Shown here: positions 52,443 to 63,210 of the stretch, one piece after another | Position numbering within the stretch: position 1 is the first letter of the stretch | Layout of the letters: every line of letters starts with the position of its first letter | From: Favolaschia claudopus | Lineage: Eukaryota > Basidiomycota > Agaricomycetes > Agaricales > Mycenaceae | NCBI GenBank assembly: GCA_037176885.1 | Contig: JAWWNJ010000003.1 | Span: 434,001-498,000, forward strand | DNA: 64,000 nucleotides | Direction: 5' to 3' | Translations under genes and position numbers: made by a program | Notes under the pieces: generated by a model | What the model was told of the DNA's origin: nothing | The model's database searches: none | The model's input: only the letters and a program-made list of their open reading frames with translations

Positions 52443-54048
52443 TAATATTTTGCCGCATGCTGCCTTTGCTGCAGTAGTTAGATGTTACCTGTAATACCGA
52501 ATTATATGGTATGACATCAATGCTCAAAAGTTCTTTAAGTTAACAGCAGAGCGTCATCTAGTACCTCCTGACTGACCAGACTTGATTGATCTATCCGGCA
52601 GACTGGCTCCCAGTCAAGGAACGCAGCAATAAGAAAACAAAATTGTTTCAATATTCTGAGCATACTTCCAATGTATGACGCAAATGGATTTTGAGCGTTG
52701 TAGCGCATACGATCCGCATTGAGGTCGAGATTGATGATAGTGATTAATTGATGCACCTTATTTCCCCATTCAACGGCCGACAATTTTCCCCCCACCATTC
52801 AACTTAACAAAAGATGTCCTATAGGCTCAAAGAAAGAGCTACATACTATCTATACGGGCACTACAATGCCCATGGCAAAGTGGTGCTTGAATTTTCTAGA
52901 TTCCGACCGACTCGGCATTTGCCTGATTTGGCAGTTTCATCACGTACTTAGCCGCGGCACTTCGGACTTCTTCGGAACTCGGATGTCAAAATGTCAAAAC
53001 CAACCTCGACCATCCCGACGGTAGGCGGGATGGTCGAGGTTCAATTTCAGAAATTCCCGCGGAGCGGAGTTGAAATCCGGGAAAGGGCATCCAGTTTCAG
53101 GCATTTTCGGGTACTACCATGTAGCTCGGGGGGCACTATAAACCTCATATCAAAGGTCTCCTCAGTCCGACAGAGCTGTTTGAGCTAAAAACAAGCAAAA
53201 AGAATGCATTTTTAAGGCATTAAATAGAGCCAACCTGATGATGTATCAATGATGTAAATGATCGCCGAGCAGGTGTCCTGGATGACGAAGACTTTTTTGC
53301 TTGTTTTGCGGGTCTCCATGAGTGCAGAACCTAACTGGAAGCCTATGATCTACCAGGCCACAAGCTAGGAGCTTCACTATATATCGAAAGTATCAAATAT
53401 AAGTAGTATATCTTTTAGCAAGTTGTTGGCCATCGTGTTGCGCCGAAATGCCGAAGCGAAGTTGCACAGACAGTACTAGCTCCTGGCTAAATATAAATGA
53501 GGGGTTCAGGTAGTGATGCATTGCAGAGTCCACCTCGCCTTTCTAGATACATTTTCTGACCATTGAGCACTAAATATGAACTTGCCGATCATCCATCAAT
53601 ACCGCATCAGTTCGGCGCGGCAACACAATTCGAGCTACATGGAATTCGACTTTCTCGGGCAATGGAGAATGATTTAAGGCAGCATAGGGTAGCACTTCAC
53701 TAGCTCACGGGTATCTGAGGGGTTAAAGAACAGTGTTGGCAATTAAGGGTTAAGACCCGACCCCAGGGACCTCTAAGGGTTCACAAGCCTTAAGCCTTAA
53801 TCTGGGGTTATGGGGTTATGGGCTTCATTTCCTTTTTGGGAAGTATTTTCACACAGTCAAGCGGTCTCAATATCACCCGATTATTCCGCAAAATGCCTAT
53901 GATAGTGTCAACAACCTCGAAAATTCAAGTGGAGGCCCTCAAACCAGTCCTCCTGGTACGAACAGAGTCAGCGTTGTCGGCAACAAATTTAAAATTGGGC
54001 TCGCACTGCCGCAGCATCCTTGAGTGCAGATTTTGAGGTGTATGGGCA

Positions 54049-55472
54049 TAGTCTCGTGACCAGACTCTTATGCCATCCCAAAGGGAACTCAATAGACTTT
54101 GAGCAGCTAAATAGCCCGTATTTTATGTCATTAAAAGGAAGAAGTGAGCAAAACAAGGGGAAGTAAAGTCCACATACTGTGGGAAAACTCGATCAATTTT
54201 GATAGCTCAAGGGTACGGTTCGACAGCCGCTGATTGTTCCAGACTCTTTAGGGTCGTGTTTTTAATTCCCAGCCGAATTATAAACGGTTTATTAATTTTT
54301 GTTTGTAAACTTCCAAGGGGTACTCAACACAGCCACAATGAATTAAAAACCAGCGGTTCTGGCCAGACCATTTACAGCAGTTTGCAGATGTAATGACACC
54401 ACGTCGCATCACATGTAAAGAAAGCACGAAAAACACGTCTTCTTGTATCGCCTCGTTCTTGCTCGTTTCTTGCCCAATATCGATTATTCTTGTATGTATG
54501 AGGTCGCCTTAATCCGGGCCTTAAGACGCTGGTATTTTATTGGCAAAATTCCGACTTTGATCTTGGCCGACATCCACTTGACATCCAGCTTCTCCAACGT
54601 TGTCGCGCTCCTCGGCGTAATTCTGGACGGAATCGCCCATGTGGAGGCGCACTTAGAAGGCATTTTGAGGCGCTCTTGGCATATGTAAAAGTTTAAATTG
54701 TGGCTGCCGGGTGTACATAACAACTTATCAGAATAATTTGCTTGGGACCATTTGATCTTACTCCATGTGCATAGCAGCGTTATGCACACAAAGTGGCTAA
54801 TAGTAAGTAAGCCACGCAGACTCCAGTGGCAAACGAGAAAAAAAATAGAATACGCCACAGCGAAATCTGGCAAAAAATTACTGTCCTTTCCTTTGGAGGA
54901 CGCACCCCACTGGTGCTATACACCGCACGGCAGGAAATTGTGACGCGCGCCTGAGAAGGAACAAAACCAGAGAACAAAACTGTGATCACGGTGGAAGTAG
55001 AGAAGAGACACGAGAACAATAAGTTATCTAACCGGGATCCGCGCTATAAATGCATATAGATTGAAAGCGACTAGAACTGCCTTCCTAACGCGCCTACACA
55101 CGAGGCATTCTCTCCAGAATTGCGTCCAAGACGGCGATGACGATGACGAGCAAGGTGGATGTCGGCCAAAATGAAGTCAGGGTTTCGGCGATAAAAGATA
55201 GTCGTTTTGAAGCCCGGATTACGGCGAGTCCTCCCATACCAAAATCATGCTATTTGTCGTCGAAACGAGAGAGATACGAAGGAGAGAAGAAGACGTGTTT
55301 TTTGTACTTTCTTCTCATGTGATGCGACGTGGTGTCATTACATCTGCAAACTGCTGTAAAAACCGGTTTATAAACCGGTGTTTATAAACATGTTTGCAAA
55401 CCCGATCAATCAACAAGACCCTAAGACTCTTATGACCAGGGTTCCCTTTATAAGAGTCTGGTCACGAGACTA
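54049..55472. mobile_element. 1.4-kb MULE-like element
   Basis: Ends TAGTCTCGTGACCAGACTC inverted, 9-bp duplication GTATGGGCA (54040-54048, 55473-55481). Same tip family as 62020-62469. It contains the MITE 54375-55356 and TTTATAAAC/GTTTGTAAAC palindromes. Confidence 0.8.
54375..55356. mobile_element. 982-bp long-armed TA-type MITE
   Basis: Ends CAGCAGTTTGCAGATGTAAT inverted with TA duplications; the arms match, imperfectly, for well over 100 bp. No gene recognised. Confidence 0.8.
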
Positions 55473-55938
55473 GTATGGGCATGCACATTCAACATCGCCA
55501 CCACCAAGTCCATCCAGGAATATCGGGTGCCTTACTGACCCAGCTCTTATGCAATCGGCAAGACTTGATGAGTACGCACTGTCACGAAATGACTGCCCAT
55601 GCTGCTGCCAATCCATGCTGGCTTAGATGCCGGCTTCTACCAACAATTCCCTCTCATGTTCTACCCATCCCTTACAATATGTAGGAGAAGGGCTGGCTGC
55701 AGTTTGGTTGGTAGTCTGAACTAGCTCAATGAAATGAGCCTGCATTGGACTGGACATGGCGGGAGAGAGCAAGATAAAAGCCAAGCCAAGCTTCCTCGGC
55801 GATCAATCGATCGAATAGCCGGAGCAGCGGCCCGAGACCTTATGAGCTCGGCGGCCGTTGCTCTAAGGGTTATGATAAGGCCTTAATAACCCTTAACGCA
55901 ATTAAGGCCTTATCCCTTACGGCCAACACTGTTAAAGA

Positions 55939-56476
55939 TAAGGCTCCAACCATTTCCGTTTGCAAACGTTTTTAAACGGTAATATCCGTTTTCGTTTCCA
56001 TTTAATTTGCGCGAAGTCGGAAACAGTTTGTCAACTGTTTGTAAACGGTTCAAACGGTTGGGCTGGATCAACTGCCTTTCAGTACACAGAATTTTGCAAA
56101 TGGTAGTAAAATTCACTGGTAGTTCCACCACAAAGGTTTGACACAGTTCCATAGACCAGTCTCTGCTCCATAGCTCATTATTTGCAGCTTGGGATGCTCG
56201 ACCTTTGTCCAAATGAGGAAACTGGACGACTTCTGGGCGCGGATTTGGGGTTTCATATTGGCTCGGGTCCCATGTGAGGACATCTAGGGGTTGCTGGGGT
56301 GATGAACGCGAGAAGAAGGGGAACAAAACATGCCGACTCACCTCTAGGTACGCCCAATTTAACACCCCGGAAATTCATCCGTTCAAAACAGTTTTAAACA
56401 GTTATAAACTGTTTCCTAACCGTTTCCGTTTGATTTGCCAAAGCTCGCAAACGGAAACTAAATGGTTGGAGCCTTA
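55939..56476. mobile_element. 538-bp hAT-type MITE
   Basis: Ends TAAGGCTCCAACCATTT inverted, duplication GTTAAAGA (55931-55938, 56477-56484). It landed in the right TSD of the hAT element before it. The interior is rich in CCGTTTGC/GCAAACGG words. Confidence 0.85.
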
Positions 56477-56514
56477 GTTAAAGAAAGGCACAAAAGACAA
56501 AATGAGGTCGCTTC

Positions 56515-57454
56515 TAGTCTCCCAGAGGCAGAGTAGACCAATTCCCTTGAACCTTCGCGTTACTCAGGATATTCCTTGATCTGACGTCTGCTTTTTGATG
56601 TGGGGGTCTTACCATGAGGCCCTTTTCAAGCTCCGCTTTCATCACGTGGCAACCATTCAATGCCAAACAACGACCGTGTTCTTCATCCCTCCAGCGCGTT
56701 CCGGACGTTTTGTTAAGATCTATACACATCCTCCCTCTGCTAAAAACCTCTAGGGAGTGCTAGAAATACTATACCTGCTATATTCTTGATGAATAAACTA
56801 GTTTATTGATCTGACCATCTCCCAAGCATTTCCGTCTCATAGCTGCCTCATATGATGTTCTAGAGAGCCGTTGTGAGCTCCAATTGTTCACAATTACAAT
56901 ACAATGGCACTTTGTGCTATATTCAAAAGAAACTAGAGCGTACTAGAGCGCTCATCGAGGGTGGAAGACAGGCGGCAAGCGACCAAAATGCTGAGCATTT
57001 CCTGCACCAATTCAGGGCAGCAATGGCAAGAAATAGATATAAACGAGTCAATAGATCTTAAATCAACACTCAAAGTCAGGAATGCGAGCGGAGGGGAGGT
57101 GTTAATGGGAAGAACGCGGCGGATGTTTCAGGAGGTGCGATGAGAGAGTGCGTCATCGATTGTGAGGTTGTTTTAGACGATCAGGCTTAGATATTCGAGG
57201 AGCACTAGCCCACAGTATAGATGCATGCATGGATGAAATTATTTGCTCACAGAATGAGAGACGATTGAGAACGAGACTGAGAATGGCGACGAAGTTCTTT
57301 TTGATGGTTCAAACCCCGCTTAGTGGTAGATCAGTCGGAGTTTGAAAAAGACCTCACGGTAAGGCCTCCGCGTCAGAAAGCAGACGTCAGATAGGGATCC
57401 GTAGCGCGCGAAGGTTGGCTCACTCTCTGAATCTCGTCTGCCTCAGGGAGACTA
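56515..57454. mobile_element. 940-bp non-autonomous hAT-type element
   Basis: Ends TAGTCTCCCAGAGGCAGA and the near-inverse, duplication GTCGCTTC (56507-56514, 57455-57462). No transposase. Confidence 0.8.
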
Positions 57455-57470
57455 GTCGCTTCCCTCCCAG

Positions 57471-58301
57471 TACGGTAGGCGGAATGGTCGAGGTTCGATT
57501 TCAGAAATTCCCGCGGAGCAGAGTTGAAATCCGGGAAAGGGCATCCAGTTTCAGGCATTTTCAGGTACTACCTTGTAGCTCGGGAGCATCATAAACCTCA
57601 TATCAAGGGTCTCGTCAGTCAGACAGAGCTGTTTGAGCTAAAAACAAGCAAAAGAAAGCATTTTTGAGGCATTTTACATCGAAATAGAGTCAACCTGATG
57701 ATGGATCAATGATGTAAATGATCGCCGAGCTAGTGTCCTGGATGAGGAAGATTTTATTTGCTTGTTTTGCGGGTATCTTTGGGTACAGAACCTGACCAGA
57801 AGCCTATAATCTACTAGGTCACAAGCTAGGGGCTTCACTATATTAAAGGTATCAAATATAACTAATATAAGTATCTTTTAGAAATTTGTTGGCCATCGTG
57901 GTGCGCCGAAATGCCGAAGCAATGTTGCACAGTGCGACAGCACTAGCTCCTGACTAGATAAAATGTGGGGTTCAGAAAGTGATGACTAGGGATGCATTGT
58001 TGAGTCTACCTGCCTCTCAAGATACATTTTCTGACCATTGAACACTAGATATGACCTTGCCGATTATCCATCAATACCGCATCATTTCGGCACGGGAACA
58101 GAATTCGAGCTACATGAAATTCGACTTTTTCGGGCATGGAGAATGATTTCAGGCAGCGTAGGGGAGTACTACACTAACTCATGGGTATTTGAGGGGTTAG
58201 AGGAAGGCACAAAAGACAAAATGGGGTCGCTTCCCTCCCATATTTGAACTCCGCTCCGCGGAAATTTCCAAAATTGAACCTCGACCATCCCGCCTACCGT
58301 A
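57471..58301. mobile_element. Intact J-type element, 831 bp, 7-bp TSD
   Basis: Ends TACGGTAGGCGG(A/G)ATGG inverted, duplication CTCCCAG (57464-57470, 58302-58308). It inserted in another copy of itself, which leaves a double right end at 58301 and 58368. No coding sequence; superfamily unassigned. Confidence 0.8.
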
Positions 58302-58368
58302 CTCCCAGATTTGAACTCCACTCCGCGGAAATTTCCAAAATTGAACCTCGACCATCCCGCCTACCGTA

Positions 58369-58862
58369 CGCTTTGCATTGTTGTATGGAGGCATAGCAGG
58401 GGGATAATTCCATTGAGAAACCGAAGAGGTGGGCGGCCGAACAAAACCGGATATTATGCTCTCTTCGGCCGATGATGGGAACACGTTCCGAGCTCCTTCG
58501 GATTTCTGCAACCCAGCGCTTTCATTACGGCTTATGTACCTCCGAGTTAGAGTAATGTACCCTCTACTCCAGAATTAGAAAGCTCTCAGAGCTTTCTAAC
58601 AACCTTCATCGGCACCCCATAGCCTGTTGGTGCTTTGGTCCCCAAGATCGGGTGCATCCAAATTTGCCGGACAGAATCAGAAAACGAGCTTTTAGTAATC
58701 AACAACCTTCATCGACACCCCGAAGCTTGTTGATGCTTTGCTCCCCAAAGGTTAGGTATCCTGTCCAAATTTGCCAGTACTGTGTCTCCGTATAGTGAAG
58801 CAACGTTCACTACTCCAGGGAGACACAGTATGCCGGATTTGGCAACGTGCTTGCAACGTGCG
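58369..58862. other. No supported gene; imperfect repeats
   Basis: Contains a repeated word pair CAACCTTCATCGGCACCCC (58602) and CAACCTTCATCGACACCCC (58702), each followed by a CTTTG-CCCCAA stretch, and a hairpin ACTGTGTCTCC ... GGAGACACAGT at about 58779-58831. Confidence 0.5.
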
Positions 58863-59335
58863 TTACTAACTTACTAACTTACTAACTTACTAACTTACCT
58901 AACTTACTAAGGGCCTGATCGGGTGCCTCCGATTCTGGTTCCAAATTTTTGGACCCCGAGCTTTCCCACCCAATTGCATCTCTAAATTACCATAGAAGGT
59001 TTAGTTTATGGCCAAACAGATACTTTCCGGTCGAAGAGTGGTGAAATATCGAGAGAGCAAATCAAATTGAACATTCTGAACTTGCGATCGGAATATTCTG
59101 GTTCAACTGCAGAATGTATACATCTTTTGCACTTATAATTTTTTGGCCACTCTCGCTCCATAGAATTCAAAAATCGGTACAAATTACTCTATCTAGCATA
59201 ATTTAGTGACGAATGATGTCCAGAAAGGGCACAACAGGACCACTTCTTTCAGGTTCTGGAAGGTTTTCGGCCGAAATTCTGGTGCACCCGATCAGGCCCT
59301 TAGTAAGTTAGTAAGTTAGTAAGTTAGTAAGTTAC
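58863..59335. mobile_element. MITE whose tips are octamer arrays
   Basis: Left: about five ACTTACTA units then GGGCCTGATCGGGTGC. Right: the inverse, GCACCCGATCAGGCCC followed by about four TAGTAAGT units. The arrays lie outside the GGGCCTGATCGGG core but are themselves inverted, so they belong to the element ends or to an expanded target site. The interior is about 370 bp, non-coding. Confidence 0.6.
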
Positions 59336-59449
59336 TTATCGCGCAATCGCCTTGAGCAATTTGAATGAGTTGGCAAAGTCGCCTCAGAACACGTCACGAG
59401 GACACCACAAATGACACGTATGCGTTTATAGTAACTTACAGTAACTAAA

Positions 59450-60474
59450 ATGGTGTTCCCCTCACTCTCTTCGCTGTGGAAGTTTTATCTCTTCCGTCTC
59501 ACTCGTTCTCGACCCATGTCAATGGAGCCCTCCACTGACTCTTCCAAATATGCTCTCCTTCCTCCGTCGACTTTGCGTTTGACCACGGTGGCTGGTTGGA
59601 TCGAACGACTCGGCCGTTTACCGGATGCTGACCACTATCGGGTGTCGACCCTCGAGCTTTATAAGGACGCCAACGGAATGCGACACGAATGGATCCGGTT
59701 TACCCTGGTCGATTGTACTGTCGACGACCCCGTTTCTCTCGCCACTATCAAAACGGATCGCTGCAGCAGCGTCGATGGAGGGTCCAGTGTCGACATCGCC
59801 TCCTCCCCGAGCCAACTCGGCGAAGCGCTTGATCGCATTTTACATGCACGTGATCCCGAAGGACGTGATCTTTTGAACAAGGGTCCTCGACTCATCATGG
59901 AGTTGACCTACGATGATGTTGAAAACGCTCCCAGTATCTTGGACGTCGCAGCAGCTCTCGCTGGGGTTCACTCGTTTGCACCCAATTACGATGCTTTAAC
60001 CGGCGCCTGCTTCAATTATGCCATCGCCACTTTCCTTCTGATCACTGAAAAGTTCCCCGACAGCGATAGCTCGCCAGTCAGGATCCACGGGAAACAAGGC
60101 TACGCCATGGGGGTCGTGAAAACCGCCAGGTGAGCCGCTGTTCTGAACAAACTGGGGGCCACGAACCATATTCCTGCCGAAAAACGTCTTCCCCAATTGG
60201 TCTCAGCAGCCGAGAAGGAGCTTACCCTCATCCAAGATCTTCGTGAGCAGGTTTGTTTCATCTGCTCATTACCAATTGCTATTACAATACTTATATTTAG
60301 CATCGGCTTGCAGCTGAGACGCTTCAGGTCGTCAGTCGAGAGCGCGATGAGGCGCGTCAGCAGGTCCATCATTTTTGTCTGTCTTGTCTACAAAGTTACT
60401 CACCTCTGATAGCACACGCTTGTCACCCTGGAGCGCGACCAGGCGCTTGCCCAGCTTCGTGCTCTTCAACACCA
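59450..60474 (+). pseudogene. Coiled-coil protein gene with a nonsense codon
   Basis: ATG 59450 (MVFPSLSSLWKFYLFRLTRS). The N-terminal globular part includes VAGWIERLGRLPDADHYRV, RHEWIRFTLVDCTVDDPV, YDDVENAPSILDVAAALAGV and GACFNYAIATFLLI. At 60131-60133 TGA interrupts VVKTAR; the same frame continues AAVLNKLGATNHIPAEKRLP, SAAEKELTLIQDLREQ. Two introns (about 60252-60301, 60364-60419) then join short coiled-coil exons HRLAAETLQVVSRERDEARQ and HTLVTLERDQALAQLRALQH. A single CGA to TGA change explains the stop. I do not recognise the family; the exon style is typical of lineage-specific mushroom gene families. 3' exons beyond 60474 are not traceable. Confidence 0.6.
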
Positions 60475-60733
60475 AGTAAATGACTTTCATGATCTGAATT
60501 TCTTGTGTCACTGATGCATGTTGAGTAGTTTGGATTGAGTACTGCTTCATCCTGAGGCTTACATGCATACACAGGCATACACAGTGTTCCGCACTTGATA
60601 GAATTTGTAGCAGTGCTGCCCGTATGGTCGTGTTGATCCAATCACACGTGCTTTCTTGTTTCCCCTTAACTCAGGGAAATGTGCGACCATGTTCGGTTCC
60701 AGCGCTTTGTGTATCATAGCACTCCGTAGCCTA

Positions 60734-61262
60734 CTCGTCATTCCCAAAAGTAACCGGAATCTTGCTTTTAGCACGCAGATTTTGTGACTTAGACCACTTT
60801 GAGCAACATAGATCTTCTTTATATGGTGTTTGCTACAACTTACATGATATGAGTCGGGCATCAAATTTATTCCAGCAAACATAGAGATCGATTTTCAAAA
60901 TTCAGCCAATTCAGTGATTTTTGCGTTTTTCGGCAATAAGTCAGCAGTATTTCTGGTCAGTGAGCATTTGAAAAATAGCTTTCCTATCTTATGTGGCCGT
61001 ATATAACAGCTCAGGGCTTCACAGAAAGTTTTCATGCTTCAATAAGACCTGAAAAACAACGTAACACATTCTCACCATGAGTTATAAGTATAAAAAGAGG
61101 ATCAAATATCAATGCCCAAAAATCACAGCACGTCAACGCAGCTCTGTGTGCAGTAGCATATAAGTGGTTACTACCTACAGGGCAGCTTTGGCACCGTGGT
61201 GACTGAACTAGGTGTCAGGAAACATGCAATTTCTGATTCCGGTTACTTTTGGTGATGACGAG
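60734..61262. mobile_element. 529-bp Tc1/pogo-type MITE
   Basis: Ends CTCGTCATTCCCAAAAGTAA (right end with CATCACC), inverted, TA duplications. Contains TGTTTGCTACAACTTACATG, the subterminal word also found at 20729 and 62970. Confidence 0.8.
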
Positions 61263-61312
61263 TATCACGGAGGCAGGGGGCTAAAAGCTTTTACTAAGGG
61301 CCTGATCGGGTA

Positions 61313-63083
61313 CTCGGCATTACCAAAAGTAACCGAATTTAGAAATGCCTTGCTTGCGACCAGCTAATACAGTTAGCAGTTGGTTCAACTGGTGGCAGAG
61401 AGGGGGGATGGGCATATGCTATTCCACATAACACGCGCCGAAGTTATTGGGCTTTCCCTGTCCTGATTTTCTATGTTTGCTTATTTATGTGTGAAATCAA
61501 CAATTTCTTGCTCTGTTTTAGTACCCTCACTGAAGGACAGTGGCTGCAGAAAACAATGCAACAAGGTGTTTCGAGTCATTGACGCGGTCTCTGGGCTCAA
61601 ACAAAGTGCAGGACATGAAATCTGAGTGAAATGAAAATTTTTGAGCCAACGACCCAATTACCATATATGGTAATTGAGCCACAGTGAATTTTTTCATGTG
61701 TTTTTTTACACCGCACTTTTCAGCGGTGAACCCTACGGGAGAATAAGCATCATAGGATGAAAGTAGTCCCAAAGACGATCTCAGTCATATCTGATTTTAC
61801 CTAGTTTGCTGCCGATTTGAGCCCGTAATAGTTGCTGTAAGATGGCCATTTTGGCCTAAAAATGCCAGATTTATTCAAAAAATGACCAAAATGACCATCT
61901 TCAAACAGCCATTGCGGGCTCAAAACTGTATGAATCTATGTCAAGTAACATATGACTGACGTCGTATTTGTGAGTACTTCCGACCTATGAAGGCCGTTTT
62001 TCGGTGGGGTGTAGCACGGTAGGCTCGTGACCAGCCTGCATACTATTTGCAATTTTTTTGAAGGTGGACGGAATTGCAGTATGCAGGCTGGTACTTTTCG
62101 GGCCCTGCCAAAGGGCGGGGCCGGAGTTTGAATTATTTGAGTGTTGCCGAAGGTTCGGCAATAATGTGACAACCTGTAACAAAGTGTGACTCACCACTCG
62201 CCCGCAACAGATTTCCTCTTCCGTTAGTTCGTTCAAGGCAGAATTGAATTGACAGAAAGGTGGAGGTTTGGTATTAGATTGCGTCTTACCCTTTATTTTG
62301 AGAAAAATAATGTTTTTTCTGTTGAGCAGGAGTGAAATGAACTTCCCATCAAAATAATTCAAACTCCGGCCCCGCCCTTTGGCAGGGCCCGAAAAGTACC
62401 AGCCTGCATACTGCAATTCCGTCCACCTTCAAAAAATTGCAAATAGTATGCAGGCTGGTCACGAGCCTAGTAGCACGGAGAAGTGCCCTGAAAATAAATT
62501 CCTTAAAAAGTTCATTATACTCGAATTACTATATATGTTAATGGGGTAAGCCCGGGTAAGTTGCGCAGAGAAAAATAGTTCACTCGTATTCCTTGTCTAG
62601 CGCTTTGTTTGCGTCAAAAGACGCACTGAATACCTCAGAACCACGTGTTGCAGTATTTTCTGCGGCCACTGGATGAGGATAGCCCAGCAAACTCTGAGTT
62701 CTCAGGTACAAAGTCATGAGATAGTAAAGCTCTTTTTGAGGTACTCACCCACCTGAAATATGGTGACTGTGTTCCAAAAAAGGCAAACACTGCCAAATTA
62801 ATGGTATTTTGAAGATTAATTTCTTCACCCAATGTGTGATACTGTAGTATTTCGTTCAATTAGAGTAGTAAGATTTTTATTTTATTTTTTGAGATCAAAG
62901 ATCCGAAAAATCAAGAAAAAAATTATTGCCGCTATCCTGAATACTACAGTAGCTTACCCCGATTTTATATCATGAAAGTTGTGGCAAACACGCTGTAAAT
63001 GAACCCTTGATTGCTCAAAGTTCCTTGACCATCGCGATTTCTGTGAACAAACCCCGAATTCGGTTACTTTTGGTAACTGCGAG
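61313..63083. mobile_element. Candidate 1.8-kb Tc1/pogo-type element
   Basis: Left tip CTCGGCATTACCAAAAGTAA after TA; right tip inverse CTCGCAGTTACCAAAAGTAA, but followed by TG rather than TA, so the pairing is tentative. No transposase inside. It holds the MITE 62020-62469 and a small TA-flanked piece near 62851. Alternatively the right tip is the left end of the pogo element whose gene starts at 63211. Confidence 0.45.
62020..62469. mobile_element. 450-bp MULE-like MITE with hairpin-forming arms
   Basis: Arms of about 118 bp starting TAGGCTCGTGACCAGCCTG, duplication GTAGCACGG (62011-62019, 62470-62478). Each arm also contains an internal inverted pair (CCAGCCTGCATAC ... GTATGCAGGCTGG). Confidence 0.88.
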
Positions 63084-63210
63084 TGCCCGACGACAATTGG
63101 CCCCTTTCACTAGTCTCTCCAAGACAGACGCTATATCGATTTGCTCGTACCTCACAAGATATAACCCATGCTCCACTATTCGCTCTCATTCTACATTCTT
63201 TCTTTGTGCA

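Larger units (their letters stand above)
49647..53410. repeat. 3764-bp tandem duplication, unit 2
   Basis: Second copy, joined head-to-tail with no spacer (AGTATA then AGTCGGG). Its J-type element (from 53018) continues past the unit end, so unit 2 carries the original right flank and unit 1 the original left flank. Confidence 0.9.
53731..55931. mobile_element. 2.2-kb non-autonomous hAT-type element
   Basis: Ends CAGTGTTGGC inverted, 8-bp duplication TTAAAGAA (53723-53730; right copy 55932 onward was later split by the next element). Subterminal AAGGGTTAAG and CCTTATCCCTTA words. No transposase; the middle is filled by 54049-55472. Confidence 0.8.
53018..58368. mobile_element. J-type element (about 0.8 kb) with four direct insertions
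   Basis: Starts ACGGTAGGCGGGATGG at 53018 and ends CGCCTACCGTA at 58368. Removing the four insertions with one TSD copy each leaves about 810 bp, matching the intact copy 57471-58301 (831 bp). The insertions are hAT-type 53731-55931, hAT-type 55939-56476, hAT-type 56515-57454 and a sister J copy 57471-58301. Confidence 0.8.

Noticed and set aside
45883..53410. Satellite or centromeric array
   Set aside because: Only two units, each made of identifiable transposons; it is a simple tandem duplication or an assembly error.
58863..59335. CRISPR-like or telomere-like array from the ACTTACTA repeats
   Set aside because: Units are contiguous without spacers, inverted on the two sides of one element, and not TTAGGG; the genome is eukaryotic.
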